NCBI GenBank assembly: GCA_000798955.1
Contig: JTLC01000040.1
Coordinates: forward strand, 1 to 41,669
Direction: 5' to 3'
Length of the DNA stretch: 41,669 nucleotides
DNA from: Firmicutes bacterium ZOR0006
GTDB taxonomy: Bacteria; Bacillota_I; Bacilli_A; Culicoidibacterales; ZOR0006
Shown here: in pieces, positions 22,694 to 32,240 of the stretch
How positions within the stretch are numbered: the stretch's first letter is position 1
How the letters are laid out: every line of letters begins with the position of its first letter
Translations under genes and position numbers: made by a program
The notes under the pieces: generated by a model
What the model was told of the DNA's origin: nothing
The model's database searches: none
Seen by the model: only the letters and a program-made list of their open reading frames with translations

Positions 22694-25068
22694 TGAAAAG
22701 TGAGGAAGGTACTGTGGAAAATTTTGTTGAAGGAACCATTGAACATGTTCGTTTTGCCAATGAAGAATCAGGCTACCAAGTAGCTGTCATTCATGTTGAA
22801 CAAGCAAGTGAAAATTGGGTACATTTAGAAAAAACTGATTTGAAAGTTGTTGGTGTGATGCCGATTGTACTACAAGTCAATCAACATTATCATTTTTGTG
22901 GTGAGTTAACACAAAATCCGACATATGGTGAACAGTTTGATGTTACGCAAGTGAAACAAGCAAAAAAACAAACGAAAGATGCGTTAGTCCAATATTTATC
23001 GAGTGACCTTTTTTCAGGAATCGGGAAAAAAACAGCTGAACAGCTCGTGGCGCAACTCGGCGAGAACTTAATTGATGAAGTGTTACTCAATATGGAACTA
23101 CTTGATGACCTCCCAATCAAAGGCTGGACGAGTCGCAAAGCTGAACAATTCTACGATCAATTAGTAGAGCATGCCGGAAATGAGCAAGCACTCGTCTTTT
23201 TAACCGAACATGGTCTTTCGATTCGGCAGGCACAAAGTATTTATCAAGTTTTTGGTGTGGAAACGATTGGTCAAATTCGTGCGAATCCCTATATTGTTAT
23301 TGAAAAGGTACCAAGAATAGGATTTCGTCTCGCTGATCGTCTGGCATTTTCCTTAGGATTAGAGCCACTCGATGAACGTCGGTTATTAGCGGGGATTCAG
23401 ACAACAATGCAAGAATTTTGCCAACAAAATGGGCATACCTACATGTTAAAGCAAGAAATTGTTCAAGAAGTTCTGCGAATTTTGCAATTAAATACACAGG
23501 CACAGCCGGAAATTGAAGCCCAACTCGCACAGCTCCAAACCCAGCAACGATTAATTGCCCTTGGAGCAGACGAATATGTTTTACCGCTCTTTATGCAAAC
23601 CGAACAAGCAATTGCAAAACAACTGCTGCAAATCAACGAGCGTGCGATTGAAGTACCGGATCCACTGGATGTGGAACATTATATTCACCAATGTGAACAG
23701 CGTTTAGGTATTCAGTATGCTGTCCAACAAAAGCAAGCAATTGTGCAAGCATTGCAAGTACCAATTAGTATTTTAACGGGTGGGCCGGGAACGGGAAAAA
23801 CAACTGTTATTCAAGGGATTATTGATGCCATGTGTCAAAGTTATGACATTAACGCTGATTTAGCTGATTATGAAAACCCGAGTGACTTTCCAATAGTATT
23901 ATTAGCGCCAACAGGAAAAGCAGCCAAACGGATGAAAGCAGCGACAGGCTATGAAGCGATGACGATTCATCGGTTTTTACGGTATGACTTACATACGAAT
24001 AAGTTTCATTTTAATGATGACAATCCTCTCGACGATGTTGAATTTGTTATTGTAGATGAAACATCGATGCTTGATATTTGGGTGCTACACTCGTTAATTA
24101 AAGCATTGCCGAATCTCCAACACTTTATTTTTGTTGGTGATAGTGATCAACTCCCTTCAGTTGGGGCGGGGAACGTCCTACAAGATTTGATTACGAGCCA
24201 AAAATTTGTCACCAATCAGTTAACGACCATTTTCCGTCAAGCTGATGGTTCGAAAATTATTGATCTGGCTCAAGCCGTCCGAACAGGGAATGTCAGCCCT
24301 GGTTTCTTCCAACGTGCCAATGATTATAGCTTTATCGAACGTCCAACCCAACAGTTGTCACAAGTCATTGGCCAAATCGTGATGAACGCTGTCAATAAAG
24401 GCTATGATTTACTCGATATTCAAGTGTTAGCACCAATATATAAAGGCGTAGCTGGGATTCATTATTTAAATGAACAACTACAGCAGTTGTTGAATCCAGC
24501 AGCAGCCGATAAAAAAGAATTAACATTTGGAACGTTAACGTTTCGGGAAGGGGACAAAGTCCTCCAACTCAAAAATTTGCCAGATTTAAATATTTATAAT
24601 GGCGATGTTGCTGTCATTGAGGCAATTATTCAGGAAAAAGGGAAAGATCAAAAACTCATTCTCAATGTTGATAATGAGGAGATTGAATATCCAAGTGAAC
24701 ACTTCGATAAATTACAATTGGCCTACTGTATTTCAGTACATAAATCACAAGGAAGTGAGTTTCCGATTGTCATTATGCCACTCAGTCTTTCTTATCATGT
24801 TATGCTCTATCGCAAACTCCTCTATACAGGAATGACCCGAGCAAAACGGTCGTTAATTCTTTGCGGTGATTCACAAGCACTCACCCAAGCGATTATGAAC
24901 CACAATGATAAACCGCGGCGAACACTCTTAGCAGAGTTACTCGTTCATCAAGGTGAGCAAAATGTCCCGGAACTCGAAGTGGAACTGCTAGAATTAGGAG
25001 AATATGACATGGAAACTGTCTCACCGTTTGACTTTATGGAAAGTGAAGTAGTTGGCCCGTTTTTGTAG
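22684..25068 (+). CDS. recD2: ATP-dependent 5'-3' DNA helicase RecD2
   Basis: RecD2 (YrrC type) is a superfamily 1B helicase working in DNA repair without RecBC. The 794 residues include an N-terminal OB-like and helix-hairpin-helix region (to about 330) with FSGIGKKTAEQLV, as expected for the D2 subtype. The helicase core has Walker A GGPGTGKTT near residue 366, Walker B VIVDETSMLD, GDSDQLPSVGAG, and motifs V-VI AYCISVHKSQGSEF and YTGMTRAK. The ATG at 22684 follows CGGAG. It overlaps the DnaQ-like exonuclease gene upstream. The alaS operon follows, as it does next to yrrC in B. subtilis. Confidence 0.94.
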   Translation: MSIMKSEEGTVENFVEGTIEHVRFANEESGYQVAVIHVEQASENWVHLEKTDLKVVGVMPIVLQVNQHYHFCGELTQNPTYGEQFDVTQVKQAKKQTKDALVQYLSSDLFSGIGKKTAEQLVAQLGENLIDEVLLNMELLDDLPIKGWTSRKAEQFYDQLVEHAGNEQALVFLTEHGLSIRQAQSIYQVFGVETIGQIRANPYIVIEKVPRIGFRLADRLAFSLGLEPLDERRLLAGIQTTMQEFCQQNGHTYMLKQEIVQEVLRILQLNTQAQPEIEAQLAQLQTQQRLIALGADEYVLPLFMQTEQAIAKQLLQINERAIEVPDPLDVEHYIHQCEQRLGIQYAVQQKQAIVQALQVPISILTGGPGTGKTTVIQGIIDAMCQSYDINADLADYENPSDFPIVLLAPTGKAAKRMKAATGYEAMTIHRFLRYDLHTNKFHFNDDNPLDDVEFVIVDETSMLDIWVLHSLIKALPNLQHFIFVGDSDQLPSVGAGNVLQDLITSQKFVTNQLTTIFRQADGSKIIDLAQAVRTGNVSPGFFQRANDYSFIERPTQQLSQVIGQIVMNAVNKGYDLLDIQVLAPIYKGVAGIHYLNEQLQQLLNPAAADKKELTFGTLTFREGDKVLQLKNLPDLNIYNGDVAVIEAIIQEKGKDQKLILNVDNEEIEYPSEHFDKLQLAYCISVHKSQGSEFPIVIMPLSLSYHVMLYRKLLYTGMTRAKRSLILCGDSQALTQAIMNHNDKPRRTLLAELLVHQGEQNVPELEVELLELGEYDMETVSPFDFMESEVVGPFL

Positions 25069-25194
25069 GAGAATTGTTGAGAAAATAACGCTGAGTCGTC
25101 CCGTGATTCGAAAGGATTGCTCACTTTTGTAGATGAGAGAAAAGAAAAAAGTAAAAAATGGCAGTTGATAGATATCGCGCCATTTCATTATTTA

Positions 25195-25203
25195 TGCTAA
25201 AAT
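25195..25203 (+). promoter_or_regulatory. extended -10 promoter of alaS
   Basis: TGCTAAAAT, with -10 TAAAAT at 25198-25203. I see no good -35. There is no T-box leader in the 172-base gap before alaS. Confidence 0.5.
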
Positions 25204-25240
25204 AGAAAAGATAAAAGATAACTTTATAGGAGCTGAAAAA

Positions 25241-27880
25241 ATGAAAAAATTAACTAGTTCACAAATTCGCCGAATGTATTTAGATTTTTTTGCGGCGAAA
25301 GGACACATGATTGAACCGAGCGCATCACTTGTACCACATGAAGACCCGACGTTACTTTGGATTAATAGTGGTGTTGCTGCTTTGAAAAAGTACTTTGATG
25401 GGAGCGAGGTGCCAAATGCACCACGAATTACGAATGCCCAAAAATCAATTCGAACAAACGATATTGAAAATGTTGGATTGACGGCTCGTCACCATACATT
25501 CTTCGAAATGTTAGGGAACTTTTCAATTGGTGATTATTTCCGCCAAGATGCTGTGAAATGGGCATGGGAATTATTAACGAGCCCAGAGTGGTATGCGTTT
25601 GATAAAGACTTACTCTATGTAACAATTCACCCAGCAGATGAAGAAACGTATGCCTTATGGCTAGAATTAGGGGTTGACCCAAGCCATATTGTCCGTTTAG
25701 AAGATAACTTCTGGGAAATTGGTGAAGGACCGTGTGGGCCAAATACGGAAATTTTCTATGATCGTGGACCAGCATATACGTTTGATACACCGACAGAAGA
25801 AATGTATCCTGGTGGGGAAAATGAACGTTATTTAGAAGTATGGAACGTTGTTTTCTCACAATTTAACTCAACACCTGGTTTAGAACGGTCGCAGTATCCT
25901 GAACTACCAGCTAAAAACATTGATACCGGGATGGGATTGGAACGAATGGCATCGATTATTCAAGATGTGCCAACGAATTATGATACTGACTTATTCATGC
26001 CAATTATCCATCATGTCGAAAAAATTAGTGGTCAAAAATACCATGTCGATGCGACAACTGATATCGCCTTTAAAATTATTGCTGACCATATCCGAACAGT
26101 AACGTTTGCAGTTGCCGATGGTGCGTTACCTTCAAATGAAGGACGTGGCTATATTTTACGTCGTTTAATCCGCCGTGCTGTGCGCTGGGCGAAAAAACTC
26201 GGATTAGAAAAACCATTCATGGCCCAACTTGTACCAACAGTTGCTGACGTCATGGCAGATTACTATCCATATGTGACAGAACATATTCCGTTCATTCAAA
26301 AAGTGATTACGAATGAAGAAGAACGTTTCTTAGAAACGTTAAATGATGGTTTAGCAATTTTAGCAACTTTTATGGAAACAGCAAGTAATCAAACAATTCA
26401 AGGAACAGATGCGTTTAAATTATATGATACGTACGGATTCCCAATTGAATTAACACAAGAATACGCTGCTGATCATAACTTCACTGTTGACCTTGCCGGA
26501 TTTGAAGCCGAGATGGAAGCACAACGAACACGTGCTCGTAACGCTCGTGAAGATATGGATTCAATGCAAGCACAAAATCCAGTTTTACGGAACTTCACAG
26601 CACCGACAACATTTGTTGGTTATGATGGATTGAGTGGTGAGGGCGAAGTACTCTTAATGTTACAAAATGGTGAAGCTGTAAATCGCGTTCTCGCTGGTGA
26701 AACGGCGCAAATCATCCTGTCACAAACGAGTTTCTACGCCGAGAGTGGTGGACAAGTTGGTGATACGGGACAAGTTACGAGTGCCACGATGAAGGCGCGC
26801 GTTCTTGACACGAAGAAAGCACCAAATGGACAGCCATTACACACAATTGAAGTAATTGATGGGACGCTTGAGTTACACGAACAGGTGACAACGACGGTCG
26901 AAACACAAACGCGTTTGGCAACAATTAAAAACCATACGGCAACGCATTTACTACATAAAGCGTTAAAAGAAGTTTTAGGAACTCATGTCAACCAAGCAGG
27001 ATCGCTTGTAAAACCAGAAATGATGCGTTTTGACTTCACGCATATCGCTAGCTTATCAGCTGAAGAACTTGCTGAAGTTGAACTTAAAGTCAATCAAGCA
27101 ATTTGGCAAGCATTGCCAATGCACATTGCTGAAATGCCAATTGCTCAAGCAAAAGAAGTTGGTGCTATGGCCCTTTTCGGTGAAAAATATGGTGATGTTG
27201 TACGTGTTGTTCGTGCTGGTGAATACTCAGTTGAGTTATGTGGTGGTTGCCATGTCACAAACACAGCTGAAATCGGGATGTTTAAAATTATTTCTGAGTC
27301 TGGAATTGGTTCAGGTGTCCGCCGCATTGAAGCTGTCACAGGAGCTGGAGCGTATACTTATACACAAGAACAAGCCAAAAAATTACAAACAGTCGCACAG
27401 TTAGTAAAAGTTAATCATGTTGATCAAATTTCTCAACGTGTCCAACAATTATTGCAAGAAACGAAAGAAACTGCACGTGAACTTGAAGGATTAAAGGCAA
27501 AATTTGCCCAAGCAGAGGCAGCACAATTAATTTCACAAGTGGAAACGGTGAATGGCTTCGAAGTCTTAGCAGTTCAACTTTCAGGGTTAGAAATGAGTGA
27601 ACTACGTGAATTAGTAGACCGCTTTAAAGAACAATTGACAACAGGAGTTGTTGTGTTATTATCTGATTATGAAGGCCGTGTTAATATTTGTGCAGGAGCA
27701 ACAAAAACCGCTGTTGCCAATGGAGCACACGCTGGACAGTTAATCAAAGAAGTTGCAACGATTTGTGGCGGAAAAGGTGGCGGACGTCCAGATATGGCAC
27801 AAGCTGGTGCCAAAGATGCTCAAGCAATTACAGAAGCAATCGCTTATGTACACACATATGTCACAGGACTCGCAAAATAA
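25241..27880 (+). CDS. alaS: alanine--tRNA ligase
   Basis: Charges tRNA-Ala with alanine and edits mischarged serine or glycine. The 879 residues are full length. The class II catalytic domain opens with [17 protein letters not shown] and contains [19 protein letters not shown] and GMGLERMA. The editing domain zinc site is [11 protein letters not shown] near residue 566 and CGGCHV near 666. A C-terminal coiled coil and the glycine-rich C-Ala domain ([16 protein letters not shown]) complete it. AGGAG precedes the ATG. It is the first gene of the unit with ireB, ruvX, two DUF1292 genes and mltG. Confidence 0.97.
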   Translation: MKKLTSSQIRRMYLDFFAAKGHMIEPSASLVPHEDPTLLWINSGVAALKKYFDGSEVPNAPRITNAQKSIRTNDIENVGLTARHHTFFEMLGNFSIGDYFRQDAVKWAWELLTSPEWYAFDKDLLYVTIHPADEETYALWLELGVDPSHIVRLEDNFWEIGEGPCGPNTEIFYDRGPAYTFDTPTEEMYPGGENERYLEVWNVVFSQFNSTPGLERSQYPELPAKNIDTGMGLERMASIIQDVPTNYDTDLFMPIIHHVEKISGQKYHVDATTDIAFKIIADHIRTVTFAVADGALPSNEGRGYILRRLIRRAVRWAKKLGLEKPFMAQLVPTVADVMADYYPYVTEHIPFIQKVITNEEERFLETLNDGLAILATFMETASNQTIQGTDAFKLYDTYGFPIELTQEYAADHNFTVDLAGFEAEMEAQRTRARNAREDMDSMQAQNPVLRNFTAPTTFVGYDGLSGEGEVLLMLQNGEAVNRVLAGETAQIILSQTSFYAESGGQVGDTGQVTSATMKARVLDTKKAPNGQPLHTIEVIDGTLELHEQVTTTVETQTRLATIKNHTATHLLHKALKEVLGTHVNQAGSLVKPEMMRFDFTHIASLSAEELAEVELKVNQAIWQALPMHIAEMPIAQAKEVGAMALFGEKYGDVVRVVRAGEYSVELCGGCHVTNTAEIGMFKIISESGIGSGVRRIEAVTGAGAYTYTQEQAKKLQTVAQLVKVNHVDQISQRVQQLLQETKETARELEGLKAKFAQAEAAQLISQVETVNGFEVLAVQLSGLEMSELRELVDRFKEQLTTGVVVLLSDYEGRVNICAGATKTAVANGAHAGQLIKEVATICGGKGGGRPDMAQAGAKDAQAITEAIAYVHTYVTGLAK

Positions 27881-27903
27881 CAAAGAGACGAAGGTGAGTA
27901 GAA

Positions 27904-28152
27904 ATGAGTATTGATTTAACACAAAAATATAATTTTGATGAATTACGCAGCCAAGAGGTACGTTCAATTTTAGAACAAGTATTTGCTGCCTTGCAAGATA
28001 AAGGATATAACCCAATCAATCAAGTTGTTGGGTATTTGTTATCGGGAGATCCAGCGTATATTCCTCGTCATCAAGATGCTCGTAACTTAATCCGGAAGTT
28101 AAACCGTGATGAAATCATTGAAGAGCTTTTAAAAAGCTATTTAGGAGAATAA
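27904..28152 (+). CDS. ireB: IreB family regulatory phosphoprotein
   Basis: An 82-residue protein of the DUF965/IreB family. In Enterococcus faecalis IreB is phosphorylated by the PASTA kinase IreK and affects cephalosporin resistance; its wider biochemical role is not settled. The motif [30 protein letters not shown] is split here across residues 37-66 and is nearly invariant in the family. The start region holds Ser/Thr residues ([11 protein letters not shown]), where phosphorylation is known in the family. It lies 23 bases after alaS and ends one base before ruvX, the conserved order in Bacilli. Confidence 0.93.
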   Translation: MSIDLTQKYNFDELRSQEVRSILEQVFAALQDKGYNPINQVVGYLLSGDPAYIPRHQDARNLIRKLNRDEIIEELLKSYLGE

Positions 28153-28153
28153 G

Positions 28154-28567
28154 ATGCGAATTATCGGATTAGATGTCGGAACAAAAACGGTTGGTATTGC
28201 TATTAGCGATGCCATGGGCTGGACGGCGCAAGGTGTTGATACCGTGCGCTTCCGGAGTGAGCAATATGAGGATGCCGTGCAAGCGGTTTTAGCACATATT
28301 GCTACATTAAAGCCTGAACGAATCGTGATCGGTATGCCAAAAAACATGGATGGCTCAATTGGTCATGCTGGGGAAAGAACCCAATTGTTTGCAGAACTAT
28401 TAGCACAACAAAGTGAGTTGCCAATTGTTTTTTGGGACGAACGATTATCGTCGATTCAAGCAGAGCGCATGTTGCTAGAAGCTGATTTGTCACGCAAAAA
28501 GCGGAAACAAGTTATTGATAAAATGGCAGCAGTCGTTATTTTAAAAAGTTATCTTGACAGTCTGTAG
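28154..28567 (+). CDS. ruvX: RuvX/YqgF RNase H-fold nuclease
   Basis: A 137-residue RNase H-fold protein (YqgF/RuvX). It is annotated as a putative Holliday-junction resolvase, and in E. coli it acts in 16S rRNA 5'-end processing. The catalytic acidic residues appear in GLDVGTKTVGIAISD near the start, WDERLSS near residue 95, and DKMAAVVIL near the end. GMPKNMDGS fits the family loop. It begins one base after ireB and is followed 12 bases later by the first DUF1292 gene. Confidence 0.93.
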   Translation: MRIIGLDVGTKTVGIAISDAMGWTAQGVDTVRFRSEQYEDAVQAVLAHIATLKPERIVIGMPKNMDGSIGHAGERTQLFAELLAQQSELPIVFWDERLSSIQAERMLLEADLSRKKRKQVIDKMAAVVILKSYLDSL

Positions 28568-28579
28568 GAGGGCGCAACA

Positions 28580-29125
28580 ATGGAAAAAGAATTACTGACA
28601 ATCATTGATGAAAACGGAACTGAGGTCTTATGTGAAGTCTTATTTACATTTGATTCAGCAGATTTCAATAAAAGCTATGTTATTTACTATCCGTTCGGTG
28701 TTGAAGAAGATGAAGATGGAAATTTACCATTATATGCTGCTTCATTTGATCCGGAAGTAGGAACAGATGGAAAACTTTTACCAGTTACAACTGATGAAGA
28801 GTGGGATATGATTGAAGAGCTTGTTGCGACATTCCTTGAAGAAGAAGAGGAAGAAGAAATTACGGCAGCGGAGCGTGCAATGCTTGATGGTGACATGGAT
28901 GTTGAAGCATTGATTACACCAGAAGAAACAGAAGAGGTGATTTCAGCTGAAGAAATCGCACAAGAATTAGCGACTTTAAAAGCTGAATTTGATGAAGCAG
29001 TGGAACAAACAATTGATGAAGCACCGAATTCAATGACAGCAGATGAAGCAGTGGAACAATTAAAGCAATTGAAAGTTGAATTCGATGAACTTGTTTCGCA
29101 AGCAATTGCAAATCTTTTGAAATAA
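28580..29125 (+). CDS. DUF1292 protein with acidic C-terminal extension
   Basis: Residues 1 to about 90 are a DUF1292 domain (YrzB family) of unknown function: [19 protein letters not shown] is the typical start here, read across residues 6-24 with minor variation. The rest (about 91-181) is an extra Glu-rich helical tail with two related segments, each containing [11 protein letters not shown] or [11 protein letters not shown]. The usual family size is about 90-100 residues, so this copy is nearly double. A GGAGG precedes the ATG. A second, normal-sized DUF1292 gene follows 17 bases downstream. Tandem duplication and later extension of this copy is inferred. Confidence 0.85.
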   Translation: MEKELLTIIDENGTEVLCEVLFTFDSADFNKSYVIYYPFGVEEDEDGNLPLYAASFDPEVGTDGKLLPVTTDEEWDMIEELVATFLEEEEEEEITAAERAMLDGDMDVEALITPEETEEVISAEEIAQELATLKAEFDEAVEQTIDEAPNSMTADEAVEQLKQLKVEFDELVSQAIANLLK

Positions 29126-29142
29126 ACGGAGGTTTTTCGACA

Positions 29143-29430
29143 ATGGAAGAACAAATTTTAATCGTTACTGATGAAAAAGGCAATGAAATTGAATGTGAAA
29201 TTTTAATGACATTTGAAGCCAAAGAATATGGTTCACACTATGTTGTGTACTACCCAATCGATGCCGATGAAGATGAAGAAGAAATCTTAATGGTAGCGAC
29301 ATATAACCCTGAAGATGGGATGGATGGTCACTTAGACCCAATCGACCCAGAAACAGTGCATCCTGCTGAATTAGAAATGATTGAAGATCGTATCAACGAT
29401 TATCTTGATAGTTTAGATGAAGAAGAATAA
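29143..29430 (+). CDS. DUF1292 protein (YrzB family)
   Basis: A 95-residue acidic protein of the DUF1292 family, the normal size. It starts EEQILIVTDEKGNEIECEIL and continues with the family's YVVYYPIDADEDEEE-like stretch, then ends in acidic residues. The function is unknown; it accompanies ruvX and mltG in most Bacilli. GGAGG precedes the ATG. It overlaps mltG by 14 bases. It is related to, but shorter than, the upstream gene, with which it shares the domain but not the C-terminal tail. Confidence 0.9.
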   Translation: MEEQILIVTDEKGNEIECEILMTFEAKEYGSHYVVYYPIDADEDEEEILMVATYNPEDGMDGHLDPIDPETVHPAELEMIEDRINDYLDSLDEEE

Positions 29431-30484
29431 AAAAAGCCGCTGGAAAATCGTGATTGGGAGTATTCTTGCTACCGTAGCAGTTATTGCCGTAGTGATTTTG
29501 ACAATTGGTTACTTATTATTTGGGCCGAGTGAATTATTCAATGGACAACAAAAACGTTATATTGTTTCGGAAACAACAACGATCACAACAATTGCTGATG
29601 AGTTAGAAGAAATGGGAATTATTCGCAGCAGTGCTGGACTCAAGCAATGGTCGAAAATGACGGGGCGTGAAGAAATTCCGACCGGTATTTATGTTTTCAC
29701 GACACAAATGCCTGTTTTTGAAGTCGGTGATATTTTAACTGATGGACGAGATTCAAATGAACGAATTTTAACACTTTTCGAAGGGGATACAGTTCCACAA
29801 GTAGCGGAAAAAATTGCTACAGTCTTGGAAAAATCACCAGCGGAAGTGTTGCAAGTACTTGATAATCACGAGTGGTTAAAAAGCTTACAGCCGACATATT
29901 GGTTTTTAACAGATGCTATCTTTACTGAAGGAGTCAAGCACCCGTTAGAAGGCTATTTAGCAGCTGACACCTATTTTGTTCAAGCTGATAGTAGTGTTGA
30001 AGCAGTAATCGAACGTTTACTCGAACAAATGGCGATTATTTTAGAACCGTATGAAACGGCAATTGCCAATGATGCGTTTACAATCCATGAAACTTTAACG
30101 CTTGCATCGATTGTTGAACGTGAAGCGAGCACTTTTGCTGATCGACAATTGATTGCTGGGGTTTTTCGTAATCGTATTCAGCAAGAAATGCCACTAGGTA
30201 GTGATGTCACAGTTGCTTATGCAGTTGGAAAAGTTGCTTTGAACTTTACGATGGCTGAATTGCAAACAGAATCACCATATAATACTTATGTGATTACTGG
30301 TTTGCCAGTTGGCCCTGTTGGAAATCCGAGTGCTGAAGCAATTGAAGCAGTCATTGATTATGAAGCCAATGATTATATCTATTTTTTAGCGGATGTGTGC
30401 AGTGATGGTACCGTTTATTATGCGAAAACATACGAAGAACACTTAGCATATCGCGATCAATATTTAGGATGTATTGATGAATAG
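29417..30484 (+). CDS. mltG: endolytic transglycosylase MltG
   Basis: A membrane-anchored endolytic murein transglycosylase that cuts nascent peptidoglycan strands. The 355 residues have a short basic cytoplasmic start (KKNKKSRWK), one membrane helix at about residues 10-33, and an extracytoplasmic YceG domain. The catalytic Glu is in LASIVEREAS near residue 232, and SPYNTYVITGLPVGPVGNPS is the other conserved motif. It starts inside the end of the upstream DUF1292 gene, with no clear ribosome-binding site, so translational coupling is likely. A strong terminator follows, ending the alaS-to-mltG unit. Confidence 0.94.
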   Translation: MKKNKKSRWKIVIGSILATVAVIAVVILTIGYLLFGPSELFNGQQKRYIVSETTTITTIADELEEMGIIRSSAGLKQWSKMTGREEIPTGIYVFTTQMPVFEVGDILTDGRDSNERILTLFEGDTVPQVAEKIATVLEKSPAEVLQVLDNHEWLKSLQPTYWFLTDAIFTEGVKHPLEGYLAADTYFVQADSSVEAVIERLLEQMAIILEPYETAIANDAFTIHETLTLASIVEREASTFADRQLIAGVFRNRIQQEMPLGSDVTVAYAVGKVALNFTMAELQTESPYNTYVITGLPVGPVGNPSAEAIEAVIDYEANDYIYFLADVCSDGTVYYAKTYEEHLAYRDQYLGCIDE

Positions 30485-30511
30485 CTGTCTACCGAGTAGA
30501 CAGCTTTTTTT
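30483..30511 (+). terminator. terminator after mltG
   Basis: AGCTGTCTAC (30483-30492) pairs perfectly with GTAGACAGCT (30496-30505) around 3 bases, followed by T to 30511. It overlaps the mltG stop region. Confidence 0.9.
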
Positions 30512-30581
30512 GATGTGCGAAAAACTTTTGAAAGAAAACGTGAAAATGCAGATTATTTAACAAGTTTATATAGCAAAAAAG

Positions 30582-30610
30582 TTGACTTTTAATGCAAAAA
30601 CTCGTATCAT
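30582..30610 (+). promoter_or_regulatory. sigma-A promoter of the trmR-U32-udk operon
   Basis: TTGACT (30582-30587), 17 bases, TATCAT (30605-30610). The leader that follows contains a GCGCCTTTC direct repeat (about 30651-30669). Confidence 0.7.
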
Positions 30611-30699
30611 GTTTGACAGTATGAAAAGCAATTTTCAACTCGGACTTTTGGCGCCTTTCAGCGCCTTTCGTTTTAGTCTATTTGGAGAGGAAGACAATC

Positions 30700-31311
30700 A
30701 TGGAGAATCGGAAGCAAGTAATTACAGCGATGGAAACGTATGCGAAAGAACATCAGGTGCCAATTATTGATACCGAAAGTTTACGTTTTCTAGTTGATTT
30801 CTTTGCCAAAAACCAAGTAACATCAATTTTAGAAATCGGCAGTGCAATTGGCTATTCGGCAATTCAATTTGCTGATCAATTAGGTGCGAAAGTTGTTACT
30901 GTTGAGCGTGATGAGCAGCGTTTTGAGCTTGCTCAACAAAATGTCCTTCAAGCTGGCCTTGAAGATCAAATTGAGTTACATCTTCACGACGCTTTAGAGT
31001 GGGATTTTGCGGCAGCGTATCCGCAAGCCCAATTTGATGCCTTGTTTATCGATGCAGCGAAGGGAAAGAACTTACAAATGTTCGAAAAATTTGCACCTTA
31101 CGCGAAGAAAATTATTATTACAGATAATGTCTTATATCATGGTTTAGTTGAGACGACGGACCATATCCGTAATCGTCGTACGCGACAAATGATTCAGAAA
31201 ATCCGTACATATAACGAATGGGTTTTAAATAATCCTGAGTTTGATTCATATTTAGAACGAATTGGTGATGGTTTGATTATCACACTGAGAAAGGATGAAA
31301 ATCATGTTTAA
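30700..31311 (+). CDS. trmR: tRNA 5-hydroxyuridine methyltransferase TrmR
   Basis: A 203-residue O-methyltransferase of the YrrM type. In B. subtilis TrmR methylates 5-hydroxyuridine at tRNA position 34 to 5-methoxyuridine. SAM-binding motif I is ILEIGSAIGYSAIQFA (about residues 39-54), the acidic residue of motif II is in TVERDEQRF, and LFIDAAKGKN and TDNVLYHG are the metal-dependent O-methyltransferase motifs. The ATG at 30700 follows GGAGAGGAA. The next two genes are the U32 pair that makes the 5-hydroxyuridine substrate, so the pathway order is complete. It overlaps the next gene by 8 bases. Confidence 0.92.
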   Translation: MENRKQVITAMETYAKEHQVPIIDTESLRFLVDFFAKNQVTSILEIGSAIGYSAIQFADQLGAKVVTVERDEQRFELAQQNVLQAGLEDQIELHLHDALEWDFAAAYPQAQFDALFIDAAKGKNLQMFEKFAPYAKKIIITDNVLYHGLVETTDHIRNRRTRQMIQKIRTYNEWVLNNPEFDSYLERIGDGLIITLRKDENHV

Positions 31312-32230
31312 ACCAGAATTAGTTGTCACACCAGTAGATGTTGACCACGCAAAAACCGTCTTGGCAAGTGGTGCTGATGCGATTGTTGTTGGTGAAGAAC
31401 GCTTTGGCTTACGCTTAGCAGGGAATTTTTCGCAAACAGCAATTCAAGAACTTTGTCACTACGCTCACGAGCAAGAGAAAAAAGTCTATGTCTCAATGAC
31501 AGGGATTTTCCATAATGAAGAATTGGCAGCAGTCAAAGAATATTTAGCAATAATCGCTGAATTTCAACCTGATGGTATTATTTTTGGCGATCCAAGTGTC
31601 TTAATGTATGCCAAAGAATTAGCGTTGACAATTCCATTACAGTGGTCGACAGAAACACTTGGTACGAACTGGTATAGTATTAACTACTGGGGACGTAAGG
31701 GAGCAACACGTGCTGTTCTTGCGAAAGAAGTCACGCTAGATTCAGTATTAGAAATGCAAGAACAAGCAACAGTTGAAATCGAAGTCCAAGTACACGGAAG
31801 TTTATGTATGTTCCAGTCACGCCGGACGTTATTAGAAAACTATTTCTTGTATCTTGCGCGCCAAGAAGCTAAGGCACTGAAGCAAGAAACGGGCTTGTTA
31901 TTAATTGATGAAGAGCGTGAAAGTAAATACCCAATTTTCGAAGATTACCACGGTACGCACATTTTAAGTGCTGCGGATGTGTGTATGATTGATGAATTAC
32001 CAGCATTTATTGATGCGAAAGTCGCTTCACTGAAAATTGAAGGTCTAGGAAAATCACGGGAATATATCACGAAAATGACGGAGCTGTATGCTCAAGCAAT
32101 TACGCTCTATCAAACGCAACCAGAAAGCTATCATCAGCAAAAACGTGATTTTGTGCAAACAATTGAAGCAATGCAACCGCACTATCGACCATTAAATAAA
32201 GGCTTTTTCTTTAAGCCGACTGTGTACTAG
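31304..32230 (+). CDS. U32 peptidase-family tRNA hydroxylation protein (TrhP1/YrrN)
   Basis: A 308-residue U32-family protein. In B. subtilis YrrN and YrrO work with prephenate-dependent tRNA U34 hydroxylation. The U32 core is seen in FKPELVVTPVDVDHAKTVLASGADAIVVG, split here across residues 2-30, and in VQVHGSLCMFQSRRTLLENYF. The iron-sulphur cysteine cluster of the long form is missing apart from one Cys, as in YrrN, so this should be the partner subunit. The ATG at 31304 lies 9 bases after AAAGGA; the ATG at 31295 directly abuts that site. It overlaps trmR and is followed 10 bases later by the long U32 gene. Confidence 0.88.
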   Translation: MFKPELVVTPVDVDHAKTVLASGADAIVVGEERFGLRLAGNFSQTAIQELCHYAHEQEKKVYVSMTGIFHNEELAAVKEYLAIIAEFQPDGIIFGDPSVLMYAKELALTIPLQWSTETLGTNWYSINYWGRKGATRAVLAKEVTLDSVLEMQEQATVEIEVQVHGSLCMFQSRRTLLENYFLYLARQEAKALKQETGLLLIDEERESKYPIFEDYHGTHILSAADVCMIDELPAFIDAKVASLKIEGLGKSREYITKMTELYAQAITLYQTQPESYHQQKRDFVQTIEAMQPHYRPLNKGFFFKPTVY

Positions 32231-32240
32231 GAGGGAAACT

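Noticed and set aside
25069-25240. T-box leader for alaS
   Set aside because: The conserved T-box sequence and specifier/antiterminator layout are not present. Only a short hairpin around a GGC/GCC pair is visible.
28687-29222. Serine-rich open frames on the minus strand opposite the DUF1292 genes
   Set aside because: They mirror the Glu-rich codons of the plus-strand genes, which have ribosome-binding sites and a known domain.
30582-30770. Open frame of 62 codons before trmR
   Set aside because: It begins inside the -35 hexamer of a good promoter and overlaps trmR in another frame.
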